Assembly (NCBI GenBank): GCA_965249205.1
Contig: CBDFLL010000005.1
Location: 1,240,001-1,304,000, forward strand
DNA length: 64,000 nt
DNA from: JAQBVV01 sp965249205
Lineage (GTDB): Bacteria; Acidobacteriota; Vicinamibacteria; Vicinamibacterales; UBA2999
Direction of reading: 5' to 3'
Positions 8,631-17,931 of this stretch are shown here, piece by piece (the first letter of the stretch is position 1; every line of letters begins with the position of its first letter). The notes under the pieces are model-generated. The model was not told the origin of the DNA, did not search any database, and saw only the letters and a list, made by a program, of their open reading frames with translations. The translations under genes and the position numbers were made by a program.

Positions 8631-9425
8631 CTACGAGGTCCTCTTGATGAAGTAGTCAACGAGCTCGGACGTGGAGTTGTCCATCTCCACATTGAAATAC
8701 TCGATGCGACCGGTCAGGTAGTTGTAGAACCATACGGCCGGGATGGCCACAAACAAACCAAGCGCGGTCTCGATCAGCGCCTCGGAAATACCGGCCGACA
8801 CCGCGCCGATTCCGGCGCCGCCGACCGTGGCAATACCCGCGAATGCGTTGATAACGCCGATAACCGTGCCGAGCAACCCCACAAACGGTGCTGTCGAGCC
8901 GATTGTCGCCAGGGAGTTGACCCCTTTCTTCAGATCCGACGCGGTCAGCGCCGTGGCGCGCTGAATTGATCGCCGCACCGTGTCGAGCACATCCTCGCGG
9001 GCCAACGCGTTCCCACTAGCTCCGGCCTCCTGCTGGAAGTGGTACTCCTGCAAGCCGGCCGCCACAACCTTCGCGAGGTGGCTGTAACGGAACTCCTTCG
9101 TGCTCGAGAGCGCGATCGCCTCCTTAAGCTTGCCGTCCTTGAGGTGCTTCGCAACCCGCGGCGCGAAAACCTTGGACTGGCTGCGCGCCTGGTTGAACGT
9201 ATAAATACGCTCGATGGCGACGCCGATCGACCAGAACGACATGACGAACAGCACCAACGCGACTCCAAGCGCCACGTAACCCATCGACTGGAACATTTCG
9301 ATGAGGTCCATCTCGCCCTGCGCATACGCCGGTGTAACGCCCAATGCCGTGGCCCAGAAACCCGCCCACGCGATCCGCCCGAAACGTTGCACTTTCGCTA
9401 CTTCCATTACTGCATTCCTCCGCAT
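8631..9425 (-). CDS. exbB: ExbB/TolQ/MotA-type proton channel protein
   Basis: This 264-residue inner-membrane protein forms the pentameric channel around ExbD. Helices are visible at about 40-65 (YVALGVALVLFVMSFWSIG), 165-190 and 210-235. The family core GVNSLATIGSTAPFVGLLGTVIGVINAF lies between about 165 and 195, followed by ISEALIETALGLFVAIPAV. The ATG at 9425 or the one six codons later (MEVAKVQRF) could start it. Its order after tonB and before two exbD genes supports a dedicated TonB motor. Confidence 0.93.
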   Translation of the reverse strand: MRRNAVMEVAKVQRFGRIAWAGFWATALGVTPAYAQGEMDLIEMFQSMGYVALGVALVLFVMSFWSIGVAIERIYTFNQARSQSKVFAPRVAKHLKDGKLKEAIALSSTKEFRYSHLAKVVAAGLQEYHFQQEAGASGNALAREDVLDTVRRSIQRATALTASDLKKGVNSLATIGSTAPFVGLLGTVIGVINAFAGIATVGGAGIGAVSAGISEALIETALGLFVAIPAVWFYNYLTGRIEYFNVEMDNSTSELVDYFIKRTS

Positions 9426-9441
9426 CTGAAGTTTCCTCGTT

Positions 9442-10143
<702 letters not shown>

Positions 10144-10184
10144 AGGATCTACCCTCCTACACTTCTTGCCGGCAAAGGCTGCCG

Positions 10185-10214
10185 ATTATAGCGGCCCTTG
10201 AAAAACGTTGTCAA
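10185..10214 (-). promoter_or_regulatory. Strong sigma-70-type promoter of the tonB operon
   Basis: On the minus strand a perfect TTGACA (10209-10214) and a perfect TATAAT (10185-10190) are 18 bases apart. The tonB start codon is about 42 bases downstream. This is the best match to the consensus in the window. Confidence 0.75.
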
Positions 10215-10368
10215 CGCGTCGCGAATCCCACGGGCGGTATATTCAATTGATGGGAGCATTCACGCCACACGCGCAAACATCTTATCCCTGGAAGCAGCCG
10301 GCATTTTATACCGGTTTCGCCCAAGCGCAACAGCAAAAACAACAGAGCCAACCTGTCCCCCCTCGACC

Positions 10369-10990
10369 CTACGGACCAGCATGGCCAGCCGGGTCATCGC
10401 GCCCGTGGTCGCGCAGGCGATCAGGTAGCGACATTCCCCCCGTGAGAAACATGCGTACGCCCTCCTGAACCGAAATTTCGGGGAAAAATACGCTCGTCCG
10501 CGGGTAGATGGCCACGTCACCGAGGTACAGGTGGTTGGTCGGCACGTACACTGCCACGAGCGCCTCTTTGCTTCCAGGGCGATCCAAGATGAATTCCTTA
10601 GTGAGAAACCCCAAACATCCGTCCGCGGATGGGGTCCTCGACCATGACGACCCGCTTGAACCCGTACTCGTTGTCCGGCGAAAATGCCACGATCAGCTGC
10701 TTGACTGGCGCGTAAATCGTCTTGAACACAGGCACACGCATCAGCCATTGTTCGCCACGCGCCAGCATGCGACGTCGAATGACGTTGGTTGCCGCGGCGC
10801 CCACGGCGAGCACAGCCAGCAGCGTAATCAGCAGACCGAGCCCCGGTACCTCCCGGCCCAGCACCCGCGTCGCCAATGGCGCGGTGACGCTGTCAATAAC
10901 GCCAAAGATCCATACCAGTGCTGCCACGCTGATCACCAGCGGCACGGTCACGAAGAACCCGGCGATGAAGCTACGACGCAGCCATTGCAC
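10369..10990 (-). pseudogene. DUF502 membrane protein gene with a single-base frameshift
   Basis: The N-terminal part (GTG at 10990, or an upstream ATG at 11035 overlapping uppP) encodes two membrane helices (IAGFFVTVPLVISVAALVW; LGLLITLLAVLAVGAAAT) and PVFKTIYAPVKQLIVAFSP, as in DUF502 proteins. The frame closes at 10598, just after RGRMF. A second frame resumes with GFLTKEFILDRPGSK and VYVPTNHLYLGDV to a stop at 10369, which is the family's C-terminal half. Removing one C from the run at 10609-10612 joins the two exactly. The cause may be a real mutation or a sequencing error. The gene closes the tgt-yajC-secD-secF-uppP cluster; family function is unknown. Confidence 0.8.
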
Positions 10991-10997
10991 GGTCGCG

Positions 10998-11792
10998 CTA
11001 GCCCCCGCGAACCATCGCCAGCAGCACCGCGCCAACCGCTACGCGGTACCACGCGAACGGCGAAAACCCCGAACGCCTCACAAACGCCACGAAGGGTTTC
11101 ACCACCAATGCCGAGGAAACAAAAGCCATGACGAATCCCACGGAGAGCTCTGCCATCCGCCCATCCGCCAGGGGGGCTCGGATCTGACCCATTTCGTAGG
11201 CGAAGGCAGCCACCATGGTCGGTATGGCCAAGAGAAACGAGAACTCAGCAGCAGCCGCCCGATCCAAGCGCATCAGCATGCCTCCGACCATCGTGGCGCC
11301 CGACCGGGAAACCCCAGGCACCAGGGCCAGCACCTGGCACATTCCGACGCCCAGTGCCCTGACGATTGGTGTCTGTTCGGCAGTCGACACAATCGGCTCT
11401 GGTCGGTACCGATCGACCAGCAGCATCGTCACGCCTCCCGCGATCAGAGCGGCGCCGATCACGCGGATGCTGCCATAGAGCACAACCTGTACATAGTCCG
11501 CGAATAGTACGCCGGCAACGAGCGCCGGCACGACCGCAACAAGAAGGGCCCATGCCAGTCGACGGGCCTCCTGATCCGACGGAAGGCCGCGGACGACGGC
11601 CGCCAGCCTCGCGCGATATAACCACACAATCGCGAAAATCGAGCCAAGCTGGATCATGACAGTGAACGCGCCGCCCGGATCCTCATAGCCGAGCCACCGC
11701 CCGAAGACAAGCAGGTGCGCCGTGGAGGAAACGGGGAGAAACTCAGTGACGCCCTGGATCACCCCAAGCAACGCCGCGATGAGAAACGTCAC
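10998..11792 (-). CDS. uppP: Undecaprenyl-diphosphatase UppP (BacA)
   Basis: This membrane enzyme removes a phosphate from undecaprenyl diphosphate to regenerate the lipid carrier for peptidoglycan and other envelope glycans. The 264 residues are the usual family length, with about seven or eight membrane helices. The two signature regions are intact: QGVTEFLPVSSTAHL near the N-terminus and PGVSRSGATMVGGM near the middle. It lies 99 bases after secF and directly before the DUF502 gene, apparently in one transcription unit. Confidence 0.95.
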   Translation of the reverse strand: MTFLIAALLGVIQGVTEFLPVSSTAHLLVFGRWLGYEDPGGAFTVMIQLGSIFAIVWLYRARLAAVVRGLPSDQEARRLAWALLVAVVPALVAGVLFADYVQVVLYGSIRVIGAALIAGGVTMLLVDRYRPEPIVSTAEQTPIVRALGVGMCQVLALVPGVSRSGATMVGGMLMRLDRAAAAEFSFLLAIPTMVAAFAYEMGQIRAPLADGRMAELSVGFVMAFVSSALVVKPFVAFVRRSGFSPFAWYRVAVGAVLLAMVRGG

Positions 11793-11891
11793 GAGAACAG
11801 TCGGCGGCGGGCAACTGGCGCACGCACCGCGCCGAGCCGTCCGGTCAGACAGAGCGAGCGGTCCGCGGTCACGGCCTGGGACGACCCGTAC

Positions 11892-12890
11892 TCACGAGGC
11901 TCTCGCTCCGCGTGTCTTTCGCTTCGGGCGCACCTTGGGCTCCCGGCGTGCGGCCTGGCGTGCGGCCACGGCCGGCGACGCTGCCAGCGACCGCTTACGC
12001 TGGCTCAGAACGATCGCGATCGCCGAGGCGATGAACACCGTCGAGTAGGTGCCGCTGACGACGCCGACGAGCATCGTGAACGCGAACCCGCGCAGCACTT
12101 CACCACCGAACAGAAAGAGCGACAAGACCGAGACGAAGGTCGTGCCAGACGTGATGACCGTACGCGCCAACGTCTGGTTGACGCTGACGTTTACGATGTG
12201 GTCGAGGGAATCACGGCGCAACGATCGCAGATTCTCACGAACACGATCGAAGATGACGATGGTGTCGTTGACCGAGTATCCAGTGATCGTCAGCAGCGCG
12301 GCCACGATGTTCAGCGATAGGTCATAACCGAAGAACACGAGGAAGGCCACCGTGACCACGATGTCGTGCAACACAGCCGCGACGGCGCCCAAGGCAAAGG
12401 ACACCCTGAAACGGAACGCAATATAGACGGCAATGGCCAAGAGCGAGGCCAAGGTCGCATAGATGCCGCGGCGCTGCAGGTCAGCACCGATGACCGGACC
12501 CACGATTTCTCGACTCAGCAACTCGAACGTCGGCAAGCCAGCGTCCTGCAACGCATCGAGAATCTGCTGCGACCCCTCCTCGATACTAGCGTCCTCCGCC
12601 ATATCGGTGAGCGCCAGTCGGATCAGCCACTCGCGATCTTGGGCATCGCCGTACTGCTGCACGACCTCTTCCCCAGGGATCGGACCGACCGCCTGCCGCA
12701 CTTGGTCCTCAGTCACGTCCTGGTCAAACTTGACGACAATGATCGTCCCGCCGGAGAAGTCAATGCCAACCGGCAGGCCGCCCCGCGACATGATCACCGA
12801 GATACCGGCGACGACGACGACCAGAGACAGGGCAGCAGCTTGCCATCGCCAGCGCGTGAAGTTGTATGACGTGTTCCTGAAAATCTGCAT
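11892..12890 (-). CDS. secF: Protein translocase subunit SecF
   Basis: SecF pairs with SecD in the inner membrane and uses the proton gradient to assist late steps of Sec export. The 332-residue sequence has the expected first helix (about 18-38), a periplasmic domain with GIDFSGGTIIVVKF, and the C-terminal five-helix bundle with GYDLSLNIVAALLTITGYSVNDTIVIFDRVREN. A basic tail closes the protein. It follows secD by four bases. Confidence 0.96.
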   Translation of the reverse strand: MQIFRNTSYNFTRWRWQAAALSLVVVVAGISVIMSRGGLPVGIDFSGGTIIVVKFDQDVTEDQVRQAVGPIPGEEVVQQYGDAQDREWLIRLALTDMAEDASIEEGSQQILDALQDAGLPTFELLSREIVGPVIGADLQRRGIYATLASLLAIAVYIAFRFRVSFALGAVAAVLHDIVVTVAFLVFFGYDLSLNIVAALLTITGYSVNDTIVIFDRVRENLRSLRRDSLDHIVNVSVNQTLARTVITSGTTFVSVLSLFLFGGEVLRGFAFTMLVGVVSGTYSTVFIASAIAIVLSQRKRSLAASPAVAARQAARREPKVRPKRKTRGARAS

Positions 12891-12894
12891 GGCC

Positions 12895-14451
12895 TCAGAT
12901 GCTCAAGGCCTGCGCCTGCCGCCGAGAGAGCACCAGTTCGAACATCGTACGAGAGACGAAGACCGCGGTGAAGACGTTCGCCAGCAGACCAATGGTCAGC
13001 GTCGTGGCGAACCCGCGAATCGGTCCGGTGCCGAATTGAAACAGAAACATCGCGGCGATTAACGACGCGACGTGCGTGTCCACAATCGTCCACCAGACGC
13101 GATCGAAGCCGGCGTTCACGGCGGCGCGCACCCCCTTCGCCGTGGCCAATTCCTCTTTGATACGCTCAAAAATAAGAACGTTCGAGTCGACACCGATGCC
13201 AATCGTCAGGATGAACCCGGCAATGCCTGGCAGCGTCATCGTCGCGCCAAGATACGCCATCATGCCGAGCAGAATGGAGAGGTTCACGACGATCGATACG
13301 ACGGCGTTCACTCCGGTCAGCCTGTAATACAGCAGGATAAAGATGACGACGAGCGTCAGTCCGCCGATGGACGCCGTCACACCCGCCTCTATAGATTCAC
13401 GGCCGAGCGTCGGTCCCACCGTGCGCTCCTCGAGAACGTCCATCGGGGCAGGAAGCGCGCCGGTGCGAAGCACGAGCGACAGGTCCTGCGCTTCCTGCTG
13501 TGTAAAGCTCCCGGTAATCCGCCCTTCGTCTGCGATGCGCGACTGGATGGTCGGCGCTGTAAACACACGGTTGTCGAGAATGACCGCAAGGCCGCGACCG
13601 ATGTTCTGCTCCGTGAACTGACCGAACCGCTGCGCGCCGTCCTGGTTGAACGTAAAACTCACGGCCGGAAGATTGTTCTCGTCAAGGGTCGGCCGGGACG
13701 TGCGGAGGTCGCGCCCGGTCACCGGTGCCACACGACGAACGAGGTAGTACACGGTGCTGGGCGTGCCGCCTCCCGTGGCAGCCACATCCTCCGCACCCGA
13801 TACGATCTCCATGTCCGGTGGCACGACGTCGCTCACCGCCTGCATCGCGGCCTCCTGAGTCGGGAACGGCCCCTGCTCCACGAGCTTCAACTCCAGTAGC
13901 GCCGTCCGTCCGATGATCTCCTTCGCTCGATCGACATCAGTAACGCCAGGCAACTGCACCAGAATCTGGTCGGCCGCGCCCTGCCGCGCGACGATCGGCT
14001 CGGCCACACCCAGCTCGTTGACACGACGCTCGATCGTCTGCAGCGCCTGTGTGACCGCCTCCTCGCGGAGCTGGTTGGCGATGTTCGGCCGCATCGTATA
14101 GGTATAGCTGCCCACGCCCGGGGACCGGCTGAACACCGTGTCCACCTCGACCGCCACCTGCCGAAACGCCTGATCGTCCTGGATGCCCTCGGCGACGAAC
14201 TCGGTTGGACTTGTCACCTCCAGATTCGTGTACTGCACGGCAGCGACACTGAGCCCCTCGCGGAGCCGCTCGGCGGTGGTATCGGTCTCAATGCGGAGCG
14301 CGGCGTCGGTCTGCACGCTCATGATGAGATGGACCCCGCCCCTCAGATCGAGACCAAGATTGACTTTCTGACCCGGCGGATAGAACGACCAGACAGCTAG
14401 AGTGATCACGGAAAGAATAAGGACGACTTTCCAGCGCAAATTTTTGTTCAC
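12895..14451 (-). CDS. secD: Protein translocase subunit SecD
   Basis: SecD is the larger half of the SecDF export motor. The 518 residues cover the first membrane helix, GLDLRGGVHLIM (D1 motif), the large periplasmic P1 domain, and the six-helix domain with LPGIAGFILTIGIGVDSNVLIFERIKEE and GPIRGFATTLTIGLLANVFTAVF. It starts with GTG at 14451, whose first bases overlap the yajC stop (GTGA), so translation is probably coupled. Confidence 0.96.
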   Translation of the reverse strand: MNKNLRWKVVLILSVITLAVWSFYPPGQKVNLGLDLRGGVHLIMSVQTDAALRIETDTTAERLREGLSVAAVQYTNLEVTSPTEFVAEGIQDDQAFRQVAVEVDTVFSRSPGVGSYTYTMRPNIANQLREEAVTQALQTIERRVNELGVAEPIVARQGAADQILVQLPGVTDVDRAKEIIGRTALLELKLVEQGPFPTQEAAMQAVSDVVPPDMEIVSGAEDVAATGGGTPSTVYYLVRRVAPVTGRDLRTSRPTLDENNLPAVSFTFNQDGAQRFGQFTEQNIGRGLAVILDNRVFTAPTIQSRIADEGRITGSFTQQEAQDLSLVLRTGALPAPMDVLEERTVGPTLGRESIEAGVTASIGGLTLVVIFILLYYRLTGVNAVVSIVVNLSILLGMMAYLGATMTLPGIAGFILTIGIGVDSNVLIFERIKEELATAKGVRAAVNAGFDRVWWTIVDTHVASLIAAMFLFQFGTGPIRGFATTLTIGLLANVFTAVFVSRTMFELVLSRRQAQALSI

Positions 14452-14819
14452 GACTGACTCTCCGGCACCACCGGTTCTTGTCCTTGATAGCCGACAACCG
14501 CACTCCGAGACATTTCGACGCGGACTCTTTCGGCGATCTGCACCTGCACGGACTGCTCGTTGAGGCGGGTAATCGAGCCGTACAATCCGCCCGAGGTCAC
14601 CACCTTGTCCCCCACCTTAAGGGCTGCCAGGAACGCCTGCACCTTTTGCTGACGCCGCTTCATGGGAAGCAGAATGACGAAATAAAAAATGCCGACCACG
14701 AGCACGAAGGGCATGAGCTGCACCCACGCGCTCGGTGCTCCAGTGGACGGTGCGCCCATGGCCACAAGCCAAGGTATTCCCACAACCGAACTTCCCATTC
14801 CAGGATCAAAAGATGTCAT
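14448..14819 (-). CDS. yajC: Sec translocon accessory protein YajC
   Basis: This 123-residue protein has one N-terminal membrane helix (VQLMPFVLVVGIFYFVILLP) followed by KRRQQKVQAFLAALKVGDKVVTSGGLYG, the classic YajC pattern. YajC associates with SecDF. Its ATG overlaps the tgt stop as ATGA and its stop overlaps the secD start. An extra stretch of about 30 residues precedes the helix. Confidence 0.95.
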   Translation of the reverse strand: MTSFDPGMGSSVVGIPWLVAMGAPSTGAPSAWVQLMPFVLVVGIFYFVILLPMKRRQQKVQAFLAALKVGDKVVTSGGLYGSITRLNEQSVQVQIAERVRVEMSRSAVVGYQGQEPVVPESQS

Positions 14820-15976
14820 GAATCGAGCGACAGGCCTGAAGTCGACCGCACGAACCTCTGCCTGAAACTATCGAAGGTCTGAAGCACGATAGCGTCTCTG
14901 ATCCTCCGCATTGTGTCAAGGTAAAACCTGAGGTTATGCAACGTGTTAAGGGTCCCCGCGCTCATCTCGCCGGCCATGTAGAGATGGCGAAGATAGGCTC
15001 TTGAATGGTGCTGGCAAGTGTAGCACTCGCAGTCCGGGTCCAGTGGGGCGTCGTCCTCGGCGTATCTGGCGTTCTTGATGTTGATCCGACCTTCACTGGT
15101 AAATAGCTGCCCGTTCCTTGCGTGGCGCGTCGGCATCACGCAGTCGAACATATCGACACCGCGGGCCACGCACTCGACCAGATCCGTGGGTGTGCCCGCG
15201 CCCATCAGGTAGCGGGGTCGATCCGCTGGTAAACGGCGGGCGGTGCTGCCAACGACCGCATGCATCTGCTCGGTCGGCTCGCCGACGCTCAGACCTCCGA
15301 TCGCGTAACCCTCGAAACCCATGCCGACGGTGGCATCGACGCTCACGTCCCGCAGGTCAGGATAGATCCCCCCCTGGATGATCCCGAATTGCGCCTGCCC
15401 GCTATTGGACACGGTCACGCCGTCAACGGACCCTGACCGCAGCTCCCGCATTCGCGCCCGGCAGCGCTCGGCCCAGCGAACTGAGCGCGCCATTGACGAC
15501 GACGCCTCGTCTCGCGTCGCGGGGAACGTCAGACACTCGTCGAGCACCATCGCGATATCGGAGCCGAGCCGGGCTTGAATGTCGGTGGCCCGCTCAGGCG
15601 TCAACATCTGACGCGACCCGTCGAGGTGCGACCGGAAGTCCGCTCCGTCCTCGGTAATCCGAACCTGTTGGGCCAAACTGAAAATCTGAAAGCCTCCACT
15701 GTCGGTGAGTAGTGGCCTCGTCCAACCGATAAAGCGGTGGAGACCGCCACGCCGGGCAATGAGTTCGTCACCCGGACGCAGCAGCAGGTGATAGGTGTTG
15801 GCAAGCATGACGTCGGCGCCCGACTCCTCCAGGTCGGTGTGGCGAACGGCCTTGACACTACCCTGGGTGCCAACCGGCATAAAGGCCGGCGTCTGCACCA
15901 CTCCATGCGGAGTGCGCACCTCTCCTCGACGCGCCGCGCCGTCGATAGCACTGACCTGGAAGCTGAACGCCGACAC
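14816..15976 (-). CDS. tgt: tRNA-guanine(34) transglycosylase
   Basis: Tgt exchanges guanine 34 for preQ1 in tRNAs with GUN anticodons, a step towards queuosine. The 386 residues are typical. Visible are DSGGFQIFSLAQ with the catalytic-base aspartate, the GGLSVGEP loop, DMFDCVMPTRHARNG with the nucleophile region, and the zinc ligands CECYTCQHH. It starts with GTG at 15976. A TAGTAT hexamer ends seven bases before that codon, which predicts a leaderless message. It heads the yajC-secDF-uppP cluster, a widespread arrangement. Confidence 0.96.
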   Translation of the reverse strand: MSAFSFQVSAIDGAARRGEVRTPHGVVQTPAFMPVGTQGSVKAVRHTDLEESGADVMLANTYHLLLRPGDELIARRGGLHRFIGWTRPLLTDSGGFQIFSLAQQVRITEDGADFRSHLDGSRQMLTPERATDIQARLGSDIAMVLDECLTFPATRDEASSSMARSVRWAERCRARMRELRSGSVDGVTVSNSGQAQFGIIQGGIYPDLRDVSVDATVGMGFEGYAIGGLSVGEPTEQMHAVVGSTARRLPADRPRYLMGAGTPTDLVECVARGVDMFDCVMPTRHARNGQLFTSEGRINIKNARYAEDDAPLDPDCECYTCQHHSRAYLRHLYMAGEMSAGTLNTLHNLRFYLDTMRRIRDAIVLQTFDSFRQRFVRSTSGLSLDS

Positions 15977-15982
15977 GCTAAG

Positions 15983-15988
15983 ATACTA
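15983..15988 (-). promoter_or_regulatory. -10 hexamer placing tgt on a leaderless mRNA
   Basis: TAGTAT on the minus strand ends at 15983, seven bases before the first base of the tgt GTG at 15976. No good -35 box is visible. Confidence 0.45.
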
Positions 15989-16013
15989 ATGTCAGCTTCA
16001 GGAGGTTACGAAA

Positions 16014-16064
16014 GTGCCGCAGGTTCACAAGGTCGAGTTCATTCGAGACGCGGACTCGCGGTGA
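16014..16064 (+). CDS. Possible 16-residue leader peptide coupled to ddl
   Basis: AGGAGG at 16000-16005 is placed eight bases before a GTG at 16014. That opens a frame reading MPQVHKVEFIRDADSR and closes with a TGA whose bases overlap the ddl GTG (GTGA). ddl itself has no visible Shine-Dalgarno, so ribosomes may reach it through this short frame. The peptide has no known relatives to my knowledge; it could be chance. Confidence 0.35.
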   Translation: MPQVHKVEFIRDADSR

Positions 16065-17134
16065 AGCCACTTCGCGTCGGGATCATCTACGGTGGTCGGT
16101 CTGGCGAGCACGAGGTCTCGATCGCCTCGGCCGCCTCGATCTTCCAGCACCTCGACCCCGCGCGGTACGAAGCGGTGCCGATCCGGATCGAAAAAAGTGG
16201 CCGGTGGCTACTCAACTGCCCTGTTCCGAAGGCACTCGCGGCGGCAGCCGCCATCGAGGAGAGCGCGGCCGGTCCTCCGCAACTCATCGAACCATCCGCC
16301 GCCGTCTCGACTGCTGGCCTGGACGTGGTCTTTCCGGTGCTTCACGGTCCCTATGGCGAGGACGGCACCGTGCAGGGTCTGCTTGAGCTCGTAAACGTGC
16401 CGTACGTGGGCGCCGGTGTGTTGGGCTCGGCCACCAGCATGGATAAAGCAGTCATGAAGGTACTCTTCGCTGCTCGTGGCCTCCCGATCGTCCCGCATCT
16501 GACCGTGCTCAGGCCCGCCTGGCGGGATCGTGGGAACTCGATCGCCGAGCAGGCAGCCGACGAACTCCGCTTTCCGATGTTCGTCAAGCCTGCGAATCTC
16601 GGCTCGAGCGTCGGCATTTCAAAGGCACGCTCCGCCGCAGAATTCGTGGACGCCATGGCGCTGGCACTGCAATTTGATCGCAAGGTCGTCATTGAAGCGG
16701 CTGTGCCACACGCCCGTGAGATCGAGTGCGCCGTGCTTGGCAACGACGACCCACAGGTATCGATACCCGGCGAGATCGTATTGTCGCGAGAATTCTACGA
16801 CTACGAGGCGAAGTACTCGGATGGAGGATCAGAGCTGGTCGTGCCCGCCCCGCTCACCGACGCGCGCACCGCCGAAATCCGCCACCTGGCTCTCGCCGCG
16901 TTCCACGCTGTCGATGGAGCGGGAATGTCACGCGTTGACTTTCTCATCGCGGGCGATACTGAACAGACCTTCGTCAACGAGGTCAACACGATTCCAGGCT
17001 TCACGACGACGAGCGTGTATCCGAAGCTGTGGGAAGCCTCCAATGTCTCCTATCCCGATCTGCTTGACCGTCTCATCGCTCTGGCGATCGAACGGCACAC
17101 CGAAAAGCAGCTCTTACGCACAAGCCTGACCTAG
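16061..17134 (+). CDS. ddl: D-alanine-D-alanine ligase
   Basis: Ddl is an ATP-grasp enzyme that makes the D-Ala-D-Ala dipeptide for peptidoglycan. From the GTG at 16061 it is 357 residues and begins KPLRVGIIYGGRSGEHEVS, the usual N-terminus. The ATP-grasp core is complete: PFVGAGVLGSA-type region, FPMFVKPANLGSSVGISKA, EIECAVLGND, and the metal site in FVNEVNTIPGFT. An in-frame ATG at 15989 would add 24 residues with no family support. The gene is divergent from tgt. Confidence 0.95.
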   Translation: MKPLRVGIIYGGRSGEHEVSIASAASIFQHLDPARYEAVPIRIEKSGRWLLNCPVPKALAAAAAIEESAAGPPQLIEPSAAVSTAGLDVVFPVLHGPYGEDGTVQGLLELVNVPYVGAGVLGSATSMDKAVMKVLFAARGLPIVPHLTVLRPAWRDRGNSIAEQAADELRFPMFVKPANLGSSVGISKARSAAEFVDAMALALQFDRKVVIEAAVPHAREIECAVLGNDDPQVSIPGEIVLSREFYDYEAKYSDGGSELVVPAPLTDARTAEIRHLALAAFHAVDGAGMSRVDFLIAGDTEQTFVNEVNTIPGFTTTSVYPKLWEASNVSYPDLLDRLIALAIERHTEKQLLRTSLT

Positions 17135-17478
17135 CCCGCGCCATTGTGCGCGCACGCATCGTACTGATGCCCTGCCCCACGCGCCTTCAACGCGGAGACG
17201 CCTTCAATCATCCTGGTCGACATCACGAGACGATCGCGCAAGGCGCGCCAATCGGTGCGAGCAACATGAACGATCGCAACACGACTGCACACCGCGTGTG
17301 CAACGCCGCGCCCGATTGAACCATGGCGACGATCATCGAAGCACCGTTGCTCGCGTGCGTCCGAATTCCGCGCGCGTCTGAGTGACACACGCACAGGGAT
17401 GGCAATGACTTGACAGAAAGAGCGCGATTGAGCGTGGCTCCGACACAGGTTTTTTTGACAACCGGCGCGCTTTTATGC
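17135..17478. other. About 340 bases without a supported gene
   Basis: Only short frames on both strands are present, without ribosome-binding sites or recognisable products. The right end leads into the promoter at 17479. Confidence 0.55.
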
Positions 17479-17506
17479 TTGACATCAAAAATATCTCACC
17501 CATAAT
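17479..17506 (+). promoter_or_regulatory. Sigma-70-type promoter of the micropeptide gene
   Basis: TTGACA (17479-17484) and CATAAT (17501-17506) are 16 bases apart. Transcription should start near 17513, giving a leader of about 93 bases with inverted segments (GGCTCA and TGAGCC; GACGG and CCGTC) before the ATG at 17606. Confidence 0.6.
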
Positions 17507-17605
17507 CTACATCTGGTATGAGGGTGGATGGCTCAGCCCACCAGTTGTGACGGTCACGTTGGCCGTCGGAGGTTGAGCCACGACAACCTGAGGAGAGAGA
17601 AACCA

Positions 17606-17671
17606 ATGGCGAAGAAGGCAAAAAAGGCGGCAAAGAAGAAAGCCACGAAGAAGGCCGCAAAGAAGCGGTAG
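17606..17671 (+). CDS. 21-residue lysine/alanine-rich micropeptide
   Basis: The frame encodes 21 residues made almost only of lysine and alanine: it opens MAKKAKKAAKKK and ends KKAAKKR. The composition matches the tails of H1-like bacterial histones (AAKK repeats), so binding to DNA, RNA or ribosomes is plausible but unproven. AGGAGAGAG (17591-17599) gives a good ribosome-binding site. A promoter lies about 100 bases upstream and a strong terminator 20 bases downstream, so this is a self-contained unit of roughly 210 transcribed bases. It could also be a small RNA with an incidental frame. The bases at 17838-17909 encode a similar tail. Confidence 0.6.
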   Translation: MAKKAKKAAKKKATKKAAKKR

Positions 17672-17691
17672 ATCTTCCGTACGGCCTTTTT

Positions 17692-17723
17692 GGGGTGCTC
17701 AACTCGAGCACCCCATTTTTTTT
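17692..17723 (+). terminator. Strong intrinsic terminator after the micropeptide gene
   Basis: A perfect 9-bp stem, GGGGTGCTC (17692-17700) with GAGCACCCC (17706-17714), has a five-base loop and is followed by A and eight T residues. Confidence 0.9.
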
Positions 17724-17837
17724 GGCTACCGCTCTACCGAGAGGTGCTGCACTCCGGGAGCGAGCCGGCGACGCGGGGTCGCCAACACCCAGGGCAGTCG
17801 CTCCAGGCGTCGGTCTACGTACCGCGGCGCACCCGCA

Positions 17838-17909
17838 GTGCACACCAGCGCACAGGGGATAGCACCTGGTAAGAAGTCGAAGGCCGCGAAGAAACAAGCA
17901 GCGGCGTAG
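17838..17909 (+). pseudogene. Orphan lysine/alanine-rich C-terminal fragment
   Basis: A frame ending with TAG at 17907-17909 reads GKKSKAAKKQAAA at its end, the same style as the micropeptide 170 bases upstream but in a different frame. A GTG at 17838 would start it, without a Shine-Dalgarno. It may be the stranded tail of a formerly longer histone-like gene or a decayed duplicate. Chance is not excluded. Confidence 0.3.
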
Positions 17910-17931
17910 GAACCGAAGCTGAATCGAGCGA

